From positions 42,194 to 106,193 of the forward strand of contig JAAEUE010000333.1 in NCBI GenBank assembly GCA_024227565.1: a DNA stretch of 64,000 nt. Direction: 5' to 3'. Positions 17,732-25,588 of the stretch are shown piece by piece (the stretch's first letter is position 1; each line of letters starts with the position of its first letter). Source of the DNA: Alphaproteobacteria bacterium (GTDB taxonomy: Bacteria; Pseudomonadota; Alphaproteobacteria; Rhizobiales; CAJQND01). The position numbers and the translations under genes are program-made. The notes below the pieces were generated by a model that saw only the letters and a list, made by a program, of their open reading frames with translations, did not search any database and was not told the origin of the DNA.

Positions 17732-18424
17732 TTAAGATGTTGGGGAAGCGGGATCCAAAGCGCTGCCGCGCTGTTTGCCGCTGATGAGTTTCCAAATCCG
17801 GTAGGCTTGCAACAGCGCCAATGGAACGAAATGCACCAGCGCCGGTCCGAAATTGTTATGCACGAACATCCAGTGCACAAGCGTGAGCAGGGCAGCGCCA
17901 TAGACCCAGCGCTGCAACGGCTGCCACGCCGATAAGAGCAAACGTTGCGAAGCGTTGTTACTGGTAAAACCAAGCGGCAGAAATATGGCGAAGGCCGCCC
18001 AGCCGGTCCAGATGCCAAGCGCGAAGAATTCATCCAGCATCGCCTTCAGCGTCTGCATATCGACGATGTAGAGCACCGTGTGCAGAACGGCGTAGAGGAA
18101 TGCCGCAACACCGAAATAGCGCCGGCGGCGCATCAGCCATACCGGCCAGCGTGCCTTGGGAAAGAGCATTCTGAGCGGCGTGATGGCCATGGCGATGATC
18201 ATGAAACGGGCCGCGAACTCCCCTGTGGGGTGCAGAAGTCCTTCTGCATTCGCGTTGCCCGAGGCCAATCCAGCAACCATCGGAATTGACGGAATGGCTA
18301 GGAGAGCCCAGAGAAAGTACCGGGAATTCAATATGTTAGAAACGTTAGCCAAGACTGTTCTCAATGCTGCTTTAGGCGCCGACACCTGTGTGACGTGCAG
18401 ACGGGTGGATGTCCGTCGCCGCAA
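17732..18424 (-). CDS. Ferric reductase-like transmembrane protein (MsrQ-like)
   Basis: An up to 230-residue heme-binding membrane protein of the ferric reductase-like domain superfamily with about six helices. Candidate heme histidines occur in LHPTGEFAARF, YAVLHTVLYI and ALLTLVHWMFVHNN. The gene has no ATG before residue 49; TTG at 18424, GTG at 18385 and later TTG codons are all possible and none has a strong ribosome site, so the exact N-terminus is uncertain. It lies upstream of and close to the PepSY-like gene. It could serve methionine sulfoxide repair (MsrQ) or quinone/flavin electron transfer; no MsrP is nearby. Confidence 0.7.
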   Translation of the reverse strand: MRRRTSTRLHVTQVSAPKAALRTVLANVSNILNSRYFLWALLAIPSIPMVAGLASGNANAEGLLHPTGEFAARFMIIAMAITPLRMLFPKARWPVWLMRRRRYFGVAAFLYAVLHTVLYIVDMQTLKAMLDEFFALGIWTGWAAFAIFLPLGFTSNNASQRLLLSAWQPLQRWVYGAALLTLVHWMFVHNNFGPALVHFVPLALLQAYRIWKLISGKQRGSALDPASPTS

Positions 18425-18451
18425 GTTCGAATATTTCTCTGGCCGGCGCGA

Positions 18452-19372
18452 TCAGTCCGGCTCACGTCGCAGCTCGTGGCATGAGCAATGCACCCCGCCA
18501 CCGCCGAGAGCGAACATGTCATAGTCAATTGCGGTGACGGCAAACCCGGCCTCTTCAAGCTGCCGGTTCACATTGATGTTGTGGCTCATGGACAACACCC
18601 GCCTGTTGCCCAAGGAGACAACATTGCCTCCTAATTTCACACAATCGGCGTAGGAAACCTTGATCACGTCAATGCCATGGGTTTGTTTGATGTAGTCCAG
18701 GGCGTAAGATTGCAGCGCATCTTCGCACACCAGGGCAAGCCCTTTTTCCAGCATCACAACCACAGCATCCATGTGCACAAACTGCGGCGGAATCGGTGAA
18801 ACCAGAACCTCCCAACCTTCGGCCCGCAGCCAACCGGCCACCTAGTCTGCGCCCTCGCGCGTCGAACGGTCGCCGGACCAGCCGAGAAGGGCAACGCCGG
18901 GCTTGAGGATGACAAAGTCGCCACCTTCAAAGTGGCCAGCCGTCACCCAGTTCCAGATCGCGATGCCAGCGCTGCTGTAGAACTTGGCAGCAACCGAATA
19001 GTCACGCCGGCGCGGCGGCGTCTGGATCGATGTTATCACCGCACCCCACGGGGTCATGAAGCTTGAGTCTCTGGTGAACACCGAAGAGGGGAGCCCTTCG
19101 TCCGCATCGACAAAGTGCACCCGAACGCCATTGCTCTCGTAAATGTCCACCATCTCCCGGTGCTGGCGCACGGCGGCCTGTTGATCGAAGCGATGTCCCA
19201 TCTTGTCCATATTGGCGAAGGTGACGGCGGATATCGAATTGAGCGGGACCCAACGGAAATGATCGGGCTTACCCAATAGCACATCGGTCAGAACACCCGT
19301 TTGAGCCTGAATGCCCCACGGCACCAAGGGTGCTTCGGCGGCACCCTCCAGGTTCTTTGTATGAAGCGTCAT
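18452..19372 (-). pseudogene. Amidinotransferase/arginine deiminase family gene, amber-interrupted
   Basis: A dimethylarginine dimethylaminohydrolase/arginine deiminase-like gene broken by an in-frame TAG at 18842-18844. The first part (176 codons) carries the FTRDSSF motif and GGDFVIL; the second (18841-18452) follows in the same frame with the catalytic FVHMDAVV histidine and the C-terminal GGGGVHCSCHE cysteine. The protein around the stop reads STREGAD-stop-VAGWLRAEGW, so one base change from CAG (Gln) explains it. All catalytic residues survive, suggesting a recent nonsense mutation, a sequencing error, or read-through. It follows ectC by 13 bp in the same orientation. Confidence 0.8.
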
Positions 19373-19385
19373 GTAATGCTGTCCC

Positions 19386-19772
19386 CTAGTCTAGCAAGGC
19401 GTAGCCGCCATCTTCATTATGGATTTCCTGGCCGGTCAGCGCTGGTGTAAAAACACAAACCAGACACAGCTGACCTTCGGTGGCGCGCAAAATGTGGGCG
19501 TCGTGCTTGTCAAGCACGTAGATCGTGCCTGGGCGCACTTGGTGAGTTTCGCCTGTGGCCACGTTCACCACTTCGCCCTTTCCCGCCGAGCAATAGTTGG
19601 TCTCAATATGGTTCTTGAACTCGAGGTGAAGCTCGCAACCCTCGTCCAACATCGTGTCGTGAAACGAATAGCTCAGGCCGTCTTCCTTCAGAAGGATGCG
19701 TCGGCTCTCCCAACCATCTCCGACGATATGCCGTTCTCCACCAAGCAGATCCTCTAGTTTTTTCACGATCAT
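19386..19772 (-). CDS. ectC: Ectoine synthase EctC (orphan)
   Basis: A 128-residue cupin matching L-ectoine synthase, which cyclises N-gamma-acetyl-diaminobutyrate to the compatible solute ectoine. Begins MIVKKLEDLLG, and keeps Glu57 in KNHIETNYC, Tyr85 in PGTIYVLDKHDAH and His93, the residues assigned to iron binding in characterised EctC (Glu57/Tyr84/His92 numbering). No ectA, ectB or ectD is in the window. It starts immediately after the stop of the AraC-like gene. Orphan EctC proteins are known in bacteria that do not make ectoine themselves. Confidence 0.85.
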   Translation of the reverse strand: MIVKKLEDLLGGERHIVGDGWESRRILLKEDGLSYSFHDTMLDEGCELHLEFKNHIETNYCSAGKGEVVNVATGETHQVRPGTIYVLDKHDAHILRATEGQLCLVCVFTPALTGQEIHNEDGGYALLD

Positions 19773-20384
19773 CTAGTTTGCCTTGTTCGCCCGGTAGTCG
19801 CGCGGGCTCATCTGAAAATGGTCACGGAAGGATTTTGAGAAATGCTGCATGTTCTCAAAGCCGCGCGCCATGGCGAGTTCGGTGATTGTCCGGTCTGCCA
19901 GTTGGGCCGCCTCCGACCCGCCAACCTGACTTGCGCAGTCGATCCGCATGCCCGTAAGTTGGCCAGCTTCAGGCAAGCGGCCCAGCAGGTCGGCTTTCCG
20001 CACCTGCAACACCAGCTGCTGGAAACCGCCCGTCAGTGACAAGTGATAAGGATCGGTGCTGCAGTAGAGCGCGCAATCTCCTCTTTTCAGTTCGGCACGC
20101 CGGTCATGCTGCGTGATATCGGCTGCGTTGGAAGTTTGAAGGCTCAGGAGGAAATACTCCTCATCGGCCTGGGCGATATCTTGGGGGCGGCGGTAAACAT
20201 CGTGAGCGTTGCCCGACACCAGTGAGACAGCGATATTGGGATAGCGCCGCAGCTTGATTTCACCTTGAAAGCCGGAAGGTTGTTCAATCTCGCAGCCCAA
20301 ATGCACGTAGGCATCACACACCGCCTCACGCCAATAGGAAAAGCGTTCACGCTCCGCTACGGTTTCTGTACTGAAGTGCTCCAT
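19773..20384 (-). pseudogene. AraC-type regulator with internal deletion
   Basis: A 203-residue frame joining an AraC-binding-like N-terminal domain (about 1-165) straight to the end of an AraC HTH domain (GFENMQHFSKSFRDHFQMSPRDYR). Normal relatives are about 310-330 residues; here the linker and the first helix-turn-helix are missing, and the join is near LADRTITELAMARGF. It is open with an ATG start, so a short protein may be made, but it should not bind DNA normally. It precedes ectC directly and presumably once controlled it. Confidence 0.7.
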
Positions 20385-20571
20385 CGGTCACAAAGCCTCC
20401 TGTATTGCCGGCAACTCCTGCAGAGCCAAACGGGCAGAGGTCGCTGCATCGTTTCTCAAAAACGCAAACGATTGCGCCCAAACAGCAAAGCGTATGGTGG
20501 CAGTGTTTGGCAGACTAACGCGTTAGGAGGGCGGCCACAACTCGCCGCCGCGCAAGCAAAAGGTGCTCCAA

Positions 20572-20823
20572 ATGACACAGCAAGCATTCAAAGTGGCCGC
20601 CGTGCAGGCGGCGCCGGCCTTTCTCGATCTGGAGGGATCGGTTGAGAAAGCGGTCTCATTGATTGATGACGCAGGCGCGCAAGGGGTCAAGCTCATCGCG
20701 TTGCCGGAAACCTGGATTCCCGGGTATCCTTGGTGGATATGGCTGGGCGCGCCGGCCTGGGGCATGCAGAATGTGGCCGAGGAAGACGCGGCCGGTGATG
20801 GCGCGGAGGCTGCATTCGTGTAG
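20572..20823 (+). pseudogene. Nitrilase N-terminal remnant
   Basis: An 83-residue frame that matches only the start of the nitrilase family: KVAAVQAAPAFLDLEGSVEKA, then the catalytic Glu in ALPETWIPGYPWWIW. Complete enzymes run to about 310-350 residues with a Lys and a Cys further on; both are absent and the next 30 bp lead into the 3' end of the TetR gene. The loss of the remainder by deletion is the simplest reading. Confidence 0.75.
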
Positions 20824-20854
20824 GTCGCTTGAAAAAATCGAAACCTTGGCGTGT

Positions 20855-21439
20855 TTATTTGGTGAAGAGCTGGCGTGCGGTTGTCTTGAGGGAACCTACA
20901 TACTCTTCCTGAGACCAGCCGCACTCCTGGGTCAGTTGTTCCCAGTTGCGCACCGATAACAAGGTCCAAAGCAGGTCGCTGGCCTGCTTGGGCGTGTGGC
21001 GAGCCGAAAGCTCACCGTCCGTTTGCAAGGCATCTATGGCTGCTTCGCAGCCCTCGCGCATGTCCTGCATGCGCTGTGCCCAGGCTTCGGCCGCCGCTTC
21101 GTCTGTATCGCTCATCGCCAGTATGGCCTTGGCCATGCCGTAGATTTCCGGAATGTAGGAGCCCCAGGCTTCGATATAGGCATCCAGGCGGTCCAGGCCG
21201 CTGGTTGCATTGCGGCTGGCGGCCAGCCGGGCGTCGCTGCCTTTTATCTCATCAAGATAGAACGTGGTGGCAATCAGCAGGTCCGCTCTGGTGGCGAAGT
21301 GCAGATAGAGCGCCTGGCGGCTGATGCCGGCCTGCTTGGCAATATCGGCCATGCGCACCTTTTCACCCTGGCCGTTTTCCAGAAGGTTCAAGGTTGTTTG
21401 AAGAATGCGGGTTCGGGTATCTGGGTTTTCACTTGACAT
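20855..21439 (-). CDS. TetR family repressor
   Basis: A 194-residue TetR-type regulator. The N-terminal helix-turn-helix reads TRTRILQTTLNLLENGQGEKVRMADIAKQ, AGISRQALYLHF near 35-46; the rest is an all-helical ligand domain. I start at the ATG of MSSENPD; this codon itself lies inside the first of three TTGACA-N3-TGTCAA palindromes, so it almost certainly represses itself and the divergent SDR/DUF1772 genes. Confidence 0.85.
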   Translation of the reverse strand: MSSENPDTRTRILQTTLNLLENGQGEKVRMADIAKQAGISRQALYLHFATRADLLIATTFYLDEIKGSDARLAASRNATSGLDRLDAYIEAWGSYIPEIYGMAKAILAMSDTDEAAAEAWAQRMQDMREGCEAAIDALQTDGELSARHTPKQASDLLWTLLSVRNWEQLTQECGWSQEEYVGSLKTTARQLFTK

Positions 21440-21447
21440 GGTGTCAA
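21433..21447. promoter_or_regulatory. TetR operator 1 (TTGACA-N3-TGTCAA)
   Basis: Perfect palindrome TTGACATGGTGTCAA. The TetR start codon (complement of 21437-21439) lies within it. First of three near-identical sites between the divergent genes. Confidence 0.75.
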
Positions 21448-21458
21448 TTACCAACTAC

Positions 21459-21473
21459 TTGACATCATGTCAA
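21459..21473. promoter_or_regulatory. TetR operator 2 (TTGACA-N3-TGTCAA)
   Basis: Perfect palindrome TTGACATCATGTCAA, centred 26 bp from site 1 and directly abutting site 3. Confidence 0.75.
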
Positions 21474-21488
21474 TTGACACGGTGTCAA
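21474..21488. promoter_or_regulatory. TetR operator 3 (TTGACA-N3-TGTCAA)
   Basis: Perfect palindrome TTGACACGGTGTCAA, centred 15 bp from site 2 and ending 17 bp before the SDR start codon. Confidence 0.75.
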
Positions 21489-21505
21489 GTGAATTGGAGA
21501 AAACT

Positions 21506-22135
21506 ATGAAACTGATTATCTTTGGAGCGACCGGAACCGTGGGACGTCAGCTTGCTGAACAGGCCTTGTCTGAGAACCACCAAGTCACAGTCTTTGTGCG
21601 CAATCCTGCCAAGTTCGGAGCGCCGCACCCTAATCTGCGCGTGATGAAAGGGGATGTGCTGGATCCTGCTGCTGTTCGCCAAGCGGTTGTGGGGCATGAT
21701 GTCGTGCTGTGTGCGTTGGGCAGGCCGCTGATGAACAAGGAACAACTGCGCACAAAGGGCACACAAAACATCGTTCAAGCCATGCAGCAAACCGGCGTAC
21801 AGCGACTGATTTGTCTTTCAGCACTGGGCGCAGCAGAGAGCAGGGCGCTATTGCCGATGCGCTACACGCATCTGCTGATCCCTCTGTTCATGCGCCGGCT
21901 CTATGCCGATCATGAGCAGCAGGAAGCTTGCATCCGGGGGAGCGGGTTGGACTGGGTGATCGTGCGCCCCAGCAACTTTTTGGAGGGTCCAAGAACCGGT
22001 GCATACCGGCATGGCTTCAACCGGTTGGACAAATCCTGGAAGCTCAAGATTCCAACAGGCGACGTGGCGGACTTCATGCTGAAGCAGCTGACCGACAACA
22101 CATATCTGCGCAGCGCCCCAGCTCTGTCCTGTTGA
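21506..22135 (+). CDS. NAD(P)-binding atypical SDR (NmrA/BVR-B-like)
   Basis: A 209-residue single-domain oxidoreductase with the Rossmann motif FGATGTVGRQLAEQA near residues 5-19, VVLCALGRP, and VQRLICLSALGA. It resembles NmrA/biliverdin-reductase-B-like proteins, which reduce flavins or small quinones or sense NADP. The start has GGAG at 8 bases. With the following DUF1772 gene it forms a TetR-controlled pair; substrate unknown. Confidence 0.8.
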   Translation: MKLIIFGATGTVGRQLAEQALSENHQVTVFVRNPAKFGAPHPNLRVMKGDVLDPAAVRQAVVGHDVVLCALGRPLMNKEQLRTKGTQNIVQAMQQTGVQRLICLSALGAAESRALLPMRYTHLLIPLFMRRLYADHEQQEACIRGSGLDWVIVRPSNFLEGPRTGAYRHGFNRLDKSWKLKIPTGDVADFMLKQLTDNTYLRSAPALSC

Positions 22136-22161
22136 TCCGAGCACAACCCTAGGAGAGTGAA

Positions 22162-22659
22162 ATGACCATATTCTGGCTTCTGATCGTTCTGCATGTGGCC
22201 ATCGTGGCCTGCGGACTTGTGGCGGGTGTCTTTCTGACCTTTTCCGATTTCGTGATGAAGTCGCTCGTGGCCACCCAAGGGCCGGGTGGCATCGAGGCCA
22301 TGCAGATCATCAACCGCAAGGTGATGCCCACTGTATTTATGGTTCTGCTTCTAGGCATGTCGGCGTTGGCGCCTGTGCTTGGCCTCTATGCCTATATGGC
22401 GGTGCCGGCATCTGCATCCGGATGGATCATTGCCGGCTGTTTTGCCTACATAATTGGCGTCTTCATGGTAACCGCGGTGTTCAATGTGCCCATGAACCAA
22501 CAGCTTGAAGGATTGGACAACACCACAGCTGCAGCGGCTGAATATTGGCAGCACTACGTGCCTAGGTGGAGCATGTGGAACCCCGTCCGTACGGCTGCCG
22601 CGGCCGCTGCGGCAGTTTGCCTTCTGGTTGGGTCAAGCCGTTTGGCTGGTGCCATATAG
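22162..22659 (+). CDS. DUF1772 (anthrone oxygenase-like) membrane protein
   Basis: A 165-residue membrane protein with four hydrophobic segments and the family pattern: GVFLTFSDFVMKSL near 22-35, QIINRKVMPTVFM near 48-60, FNVPMNQQL and a W-rich end (YWQHYVPRWSMWNPVRT). Fungal relatives are anthrone oxygenases; bacterial ones are uncharacterised. Strong ribosome site (AGGAG). It is the second gene of the TetR-controlled pair and its end overlaps the convergent IclR gene by 27 bp. Confidence 0.75.
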   Translation: MTIFWLLIVLHVAIVACGLVAGVFLTFSDFVMKSLVATQGPGGIEAMQIINRKVMPTVFMVLLLGMSALAPVLGLYAYMAVPASASGWIIAGCFAYIIGVFMVTAVFNVPMNQQLEGLDNTTAAAAEYWQHYVPRWSMWNPVRTAAAAAAAVCLLVGSSRLAGAI

Positions 22660-23394
22660 TTGGATGGCTGAACTCACCTTGCCGGCCAGCGCCCTTAGAT
22701 CGGCCCCCATCTTGGCACGGTAGTCTGGCGTAAAGCGCCGGATGGGACCGATGGCGCCGACGCTGAAGGTGGCGCCAACATTTCCGATCACCACCGGGGC
22801 GGCAACACTGGAGACGCCGATCTCAATCTCCTCCACACATTCCGCATAGCCCTGGGCCTGGATGGCGCAGAACTCTTTGCGCAAGGCCACCTCGTCCGTG
22901 TGGGTGTGGTCCGTGTAGGTCTTCATTGGACCTTTCAGAATGTCTTCGCGAAAGTCCTCTTCGGCAAACGCGGCAATGGCCTTTGAGCACGAGCAGGCAT
23001 GCATGGGGCGAAAGCCTAAGCCGGGATGAATGAAGGACCGCGTCTTGTCCGCCGGGGTTTCCACATGGATGATCTCCACTCCCTTGTTACGGAAGCGCGA
23101 GAGGAATACCGCCTCGCCGCAGACAACCGCTGCCTCAGCCAACGATGGGGCAGCGGCCTGGCACACATCCACATCGGTCTTGCCCAAAAGCGCAATGCGG
23201 ATCAGGCGTTCCCCCACCAGATAGCGGGAGTTTCCGTTTGGGTCATCCAGCAGGCGATGCTCGGCCAAAGTTTGCAAAAGACGGTAGCAGGTGGGCCGCG
23301 GCAAGCTCGTGGCCTGCTGCAATTCAGAGGCTGAAACAGGGCGCCCCGCCACAGCCACTGTCTCAAGTACCGATATTAATCTGCCCAAATGCAT
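22633..23394 (-). CDS. IclR family regulator
   Basis: A 253-residue IclR-type regulator: N-terminal winged helix (ISVLETVAVAGRPVSASELQQ, TSLPRPTCYRLLQTL at about 6-43) and a C-terminal effector domain with PLGF-like HPGLGFRPMHACSCSKAIAAF, CVEEIEIGVSSVAAPV. It is divergent from the cupin/SBP56/ferredoxin operon and probably controls it. Confidence 0.85.
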   Translation of the reverse strand: MHLGRLISVLETVAVAGRPVSASELQQATSLPRPTCYRLLQTLAEHRLLDDPNGNSRYLVGERLIRIALLGKTDVDVCQAAAPSLAEAAVVCGEAVFLSRFRNKGVEIIHVETPADKTRSFIHPGLGFRPMHACSCSKAIAAFAEEDFREDILKGPMKTYTDHTHTDEVALRKEFCAIQAQGYAECVEEIEIGVSSVAAPVVIGNVGATFSVGAIGPIRRFTPDYRAKMGADLRALAGKVSSAIQLYGTSQTA

Positions 23395-23409
23395 AATTTC
23401 TCACTTTAC

Positions 23410-23421
23410 AGACATTTGTCT
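23410..23421. promoter_or_regulatory. Candidate IclR operator
   Basis: AGACA-TT-TGTCT, a perfect 5-bp-arm inverted repeat 15 bp upstream of the IclR start, in the 96-bp divergent region. Short, so chance cannot be excluded. Confidence 0.35.
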
Positions 23422-23490
23422 CACCGTTTAAGAAGTTCTGGACGATTAATCAAGGGCCACGGTTAGAGTGGCACCCTGAGGGAACACGCT

Positions 23491-23802
23491 GTGACGAGCC
23501 ACAAGGTCAATTTTGATGCCCTTGCATGGGAAAGCCCTATGCCTGGCGTGCGCCATAAGGTGCAAACCGTTGGAAGCCAGAAGTTGCGGCTGGTGGAATA
23601 CTCAGCCGACATGGAGCCTCACTGGTGCTCGGTTGGTCATTTCGGACACATCATTTCGGGACGTTTTGAGATCACATTTGATAACGGCACGGAGGTTTTT
23701 GAGCCTGGCGATGGCGTTGTGATCCCTGACGGGGAGGCTCACCGCCATGTGGCCAAGGCCCTGACCGACACGGTTCAGGCGTTGTTCGTGGAACAGGCTT
23801 AG
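23491..23802 (+). CDS. Small cupin-domain protein
   Basis: A 103-residue single cupin barrel. The first metal motif is degenerate (HWCSVGHFGHIISGRFEI) and the second includes PGDGVVIPDGEAHRH. GTG start after GAGGGA at a suitable distance. Function unknown; as the first gene of the SBP56 operon it may bind a metal or a small ligand for the same pathway. Confidence 0.7.
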   Translation: MTSHKVNFDALAWESPMPGVRHKVQTVGSQKLRLVEYSADMEPHWCSVGHFGHIISGRFEITFDNGTEVFEPGDGVVIPDGEAHRHVAKALTDTVQALFVEQA

Positions 23803-23836
23803 GCGCCGCTGATTCAAGCAAGGACGGAACCATTTC

Positions 23837-25198
23837 ATGAGCATGAACGGTAACGAATGCTGCGGCCCTGGATATGCCTCGCCGGCGGAAGCTATGAAGG
23901 CACCCCGCGAGAAGATCTTGTACACCGTCGCGCTCTACATCGGCACCGGCATCCAAAAGCCGGACTATCTGGCCACCATCGATGCAGATCCCGACAGCCC
24001 AACCTACTCGCAAGTGATCAGCCGGCTGGAGATGCCGGGCATTGGTGATGAGCTGCACCATATGGGCTGGAACGCCTGCTCTTCGTGCCATGACGATGCC
24101 AGCAAGGAACGGCGCTACCTCATTGTTCCAGGCGTGCGCAGCTCCAATCTGCATATTGTAGACTGTGTCACCGACCCCAAGGCGCCGCGGTTGCACAGGG
24201 TGATCGACGGCGACGAGATCAAAGCCAAGACAGATCTATCGGCGCCCCACACCGTGCACTGCCTTGGGTCAGACATCATCATCTCCATGCTGGGCAACGC
24301 CAAGGGAGAGGCACCGGGCGGTTTTCTGCATCTCAATGAGGATTTTGAGATTGTGGGCCGCTGGGAGAACGATCTGGGCGGCATGAAGTTCAACTATGAC
24401 TTCTGGTATCAGCCGCGCCACAACGTGATGGTCTCCTCAGAATGGGCCGCGCCGAACACCTTCATGCCAGGCTTCGATCTGGAAGAGGTGGGGCTGCTGA
24501 AATATGGCCGCGAGCTTCATTTCTGGAACTTTGAGGAAAAGCGCGTCGACCAGACCTTCTATCTCGGCGAAGATGGCCTAGGGCCGTTGGAAGTGCGCTT
24601 CCATCACGACCCTGATTCAAGCCACGGCTTTGTAGGTGCGGCGCTCTCATCCAACATCATCCACTGGCATAAGGAAAACGGCGATTGGATCTGGGAGAAG
24701 ATCATTGACGTGGAAAATGAGCCCCACCCGGAGTGGCCCATTCCTGTGCCGGGCCTGATCAGCGTGATCTTGCTCTCCATGGATGACCGTTTCTTGTATT
24801 TTTGCAATTGGCTCCACGGAGACATTCGCCAGTATGACATCACCGATCCGCGTAAGCCGAAGTTCACGGGCCAAGTCTGGATGGGCGGCTTGTTGGGCAA
24901 GGCGCCGGAGGTGAACGGACACAAGATCACCGGCGGCCCACAAATGATCCAGCTCTCGCTCGATGGCAAACGGCTCTATGTGACCACCTCATTGTTCTCC
25001 ACCTGGGACAATCAGTTTTATCCGGAGATCCGCGAAAACGGCGGCTGCATGGTTATGGTGGATTGCGACACAGAGAAAGGCGGCATGTCGATCAATCCAG
25101 AGTTCTTCGTGAACTTCGGAAACGAGCCGCACGGCCCCGCCCGCTGCCACGAGACCCGTTATCCCGGAGGCGATTGCACCTCAGACATTTGGGTATGA
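23837..25198 (+). CDS. Selenium-binding protein/methanethiol oxidase (SBP56) family
   Basis: A 453-residue SBP56 protein. Characterised bacterial and human members oxidise methanethiol to formaldehyde, H2S and H2O2 and bind copper. Diagnostic blocks: CCGPGYASPAEAM near 8-20, ELHHMGWNACSSCHDD near 72-87, VRSSNLHIVD, and HTVHCLGSDIIISMLGNA near 136-153. No signal peptide is seen, unlike periplasmic MtoX of Hyphomicrobium. The usual partner genes (SCO1-like, MauG-like) are absent; a 2Fe-2S ferredoxin follows by 6 bp instead. Confidence 0.85.
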   Translation: MSMNGNECCGPGYASPAEAMKAPREKILYTVALYIGTGIQKPDYLATIDADPDSPTYSQVISRLEMPGIGDELHHMGWNACSSCHDDASKERRYLIVPGVRSSNLHIVDCVTDPKAPRLHRVIDGDEIKAKTDLSAPHTVHCLGSDIIISMLGNAKGEAPGGFLHLNEDFEIVGRWENDLGGMKFNYDFWYQPRHNVMVSSEWAAPNTFMPGFDLEEVGLLKYGRELHFWNFEEKRVDQTFYLGEDGLGPLEVRFHHDPDSSHGFVGAALSSNIIHWHKENGDWIWEKIIDVENEPHPEWPIPVPGLISVILLSMDDRFLYFCNWLHGDIRQYDITDPRKPKFTGQVWMGGLLGKAPEVNGHKITGGPQMIQLSLDGKRLYVTTSLFSTWDNQFYPEIRENGGCMVMVDCDTEKGGMSINPEFFVNFGNEPHGPARCHETRYPGGDCTSDIWV

Positions 25199-25204
25199 TC
25201 TGAT

Positions 25205-25588
25205 ATGGCCGAACCCTTCACCATCACCCTGGCAAACCGCGATGGCCAGTGCCTTGAAGCCCATGGCGATGAAGTGCTGCTGGATGCCCTGGAGGAACAG
25301 GGCGTCTCGTTGCCCTATGGCTGCCGTTATGGCGGCTGCATCTCGTGCGCGGCAAAGATGTTGAGCGGCGAGGTTGATCAGTCTGAAGGCGTTGCCTTGA
25401 ACGGCCGCCAGTTGAACGATGGCTACGTGCTGTTGTGTGTGGCCAAACCTTTGAGCGATTGCACCTTTGAAATTGGTGTTGAAAGCCACGACAAGCTCTA
25501 CCGCAATCCTTTCCAAAATCCGCTTCGCCCAGATGAGCTGAAGCCCGACCTCCAACCTGCGCCAAAAACCCCGGAGCATGCGCCATGA
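25205..25588 (+). CDS. 2Fe-2S ferredoxin
   Basis: A 127-residue plant-type ferredoxin fold with CRYGGCISC (Cys near 40, 45, 48) and the distant fourth Cys in VLLCVAKP (near 79), plus a Pro-rich C-terminal extension of about 30 residues. Expected one-electron carrier. It overlaps the next gene by 4 bp (ATGA) and follows the SBP56 gene closely, so it may serve that enzyme or a reductase elsewhere. Confidence 0.85.
   Translation: MAEPFTITLANRDGQCLEAHGDEVLLDALEEQGVSLPYGCRYGGCISCAAKMLSGEVDQSEGVALNGRQLNDGYVLLCVAKPLSDCTFEIGVESHDKLYRNPFQNPLRPDELKPDLQPAPKTPEHAP

Noticed and set aside
19386..20384. An ectoine biosynthesis operon
   Set aside because: Only ectC is here; no ectA, ectB, ectD or ask_ect in the window.
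20515..20526. Palindrome CTAACGCGTTAG upstream of the nitrilase stub
   Set aside because: A 12-bp perfect palindrome is expected several times by chance in 64 kb and nothing else supports it.
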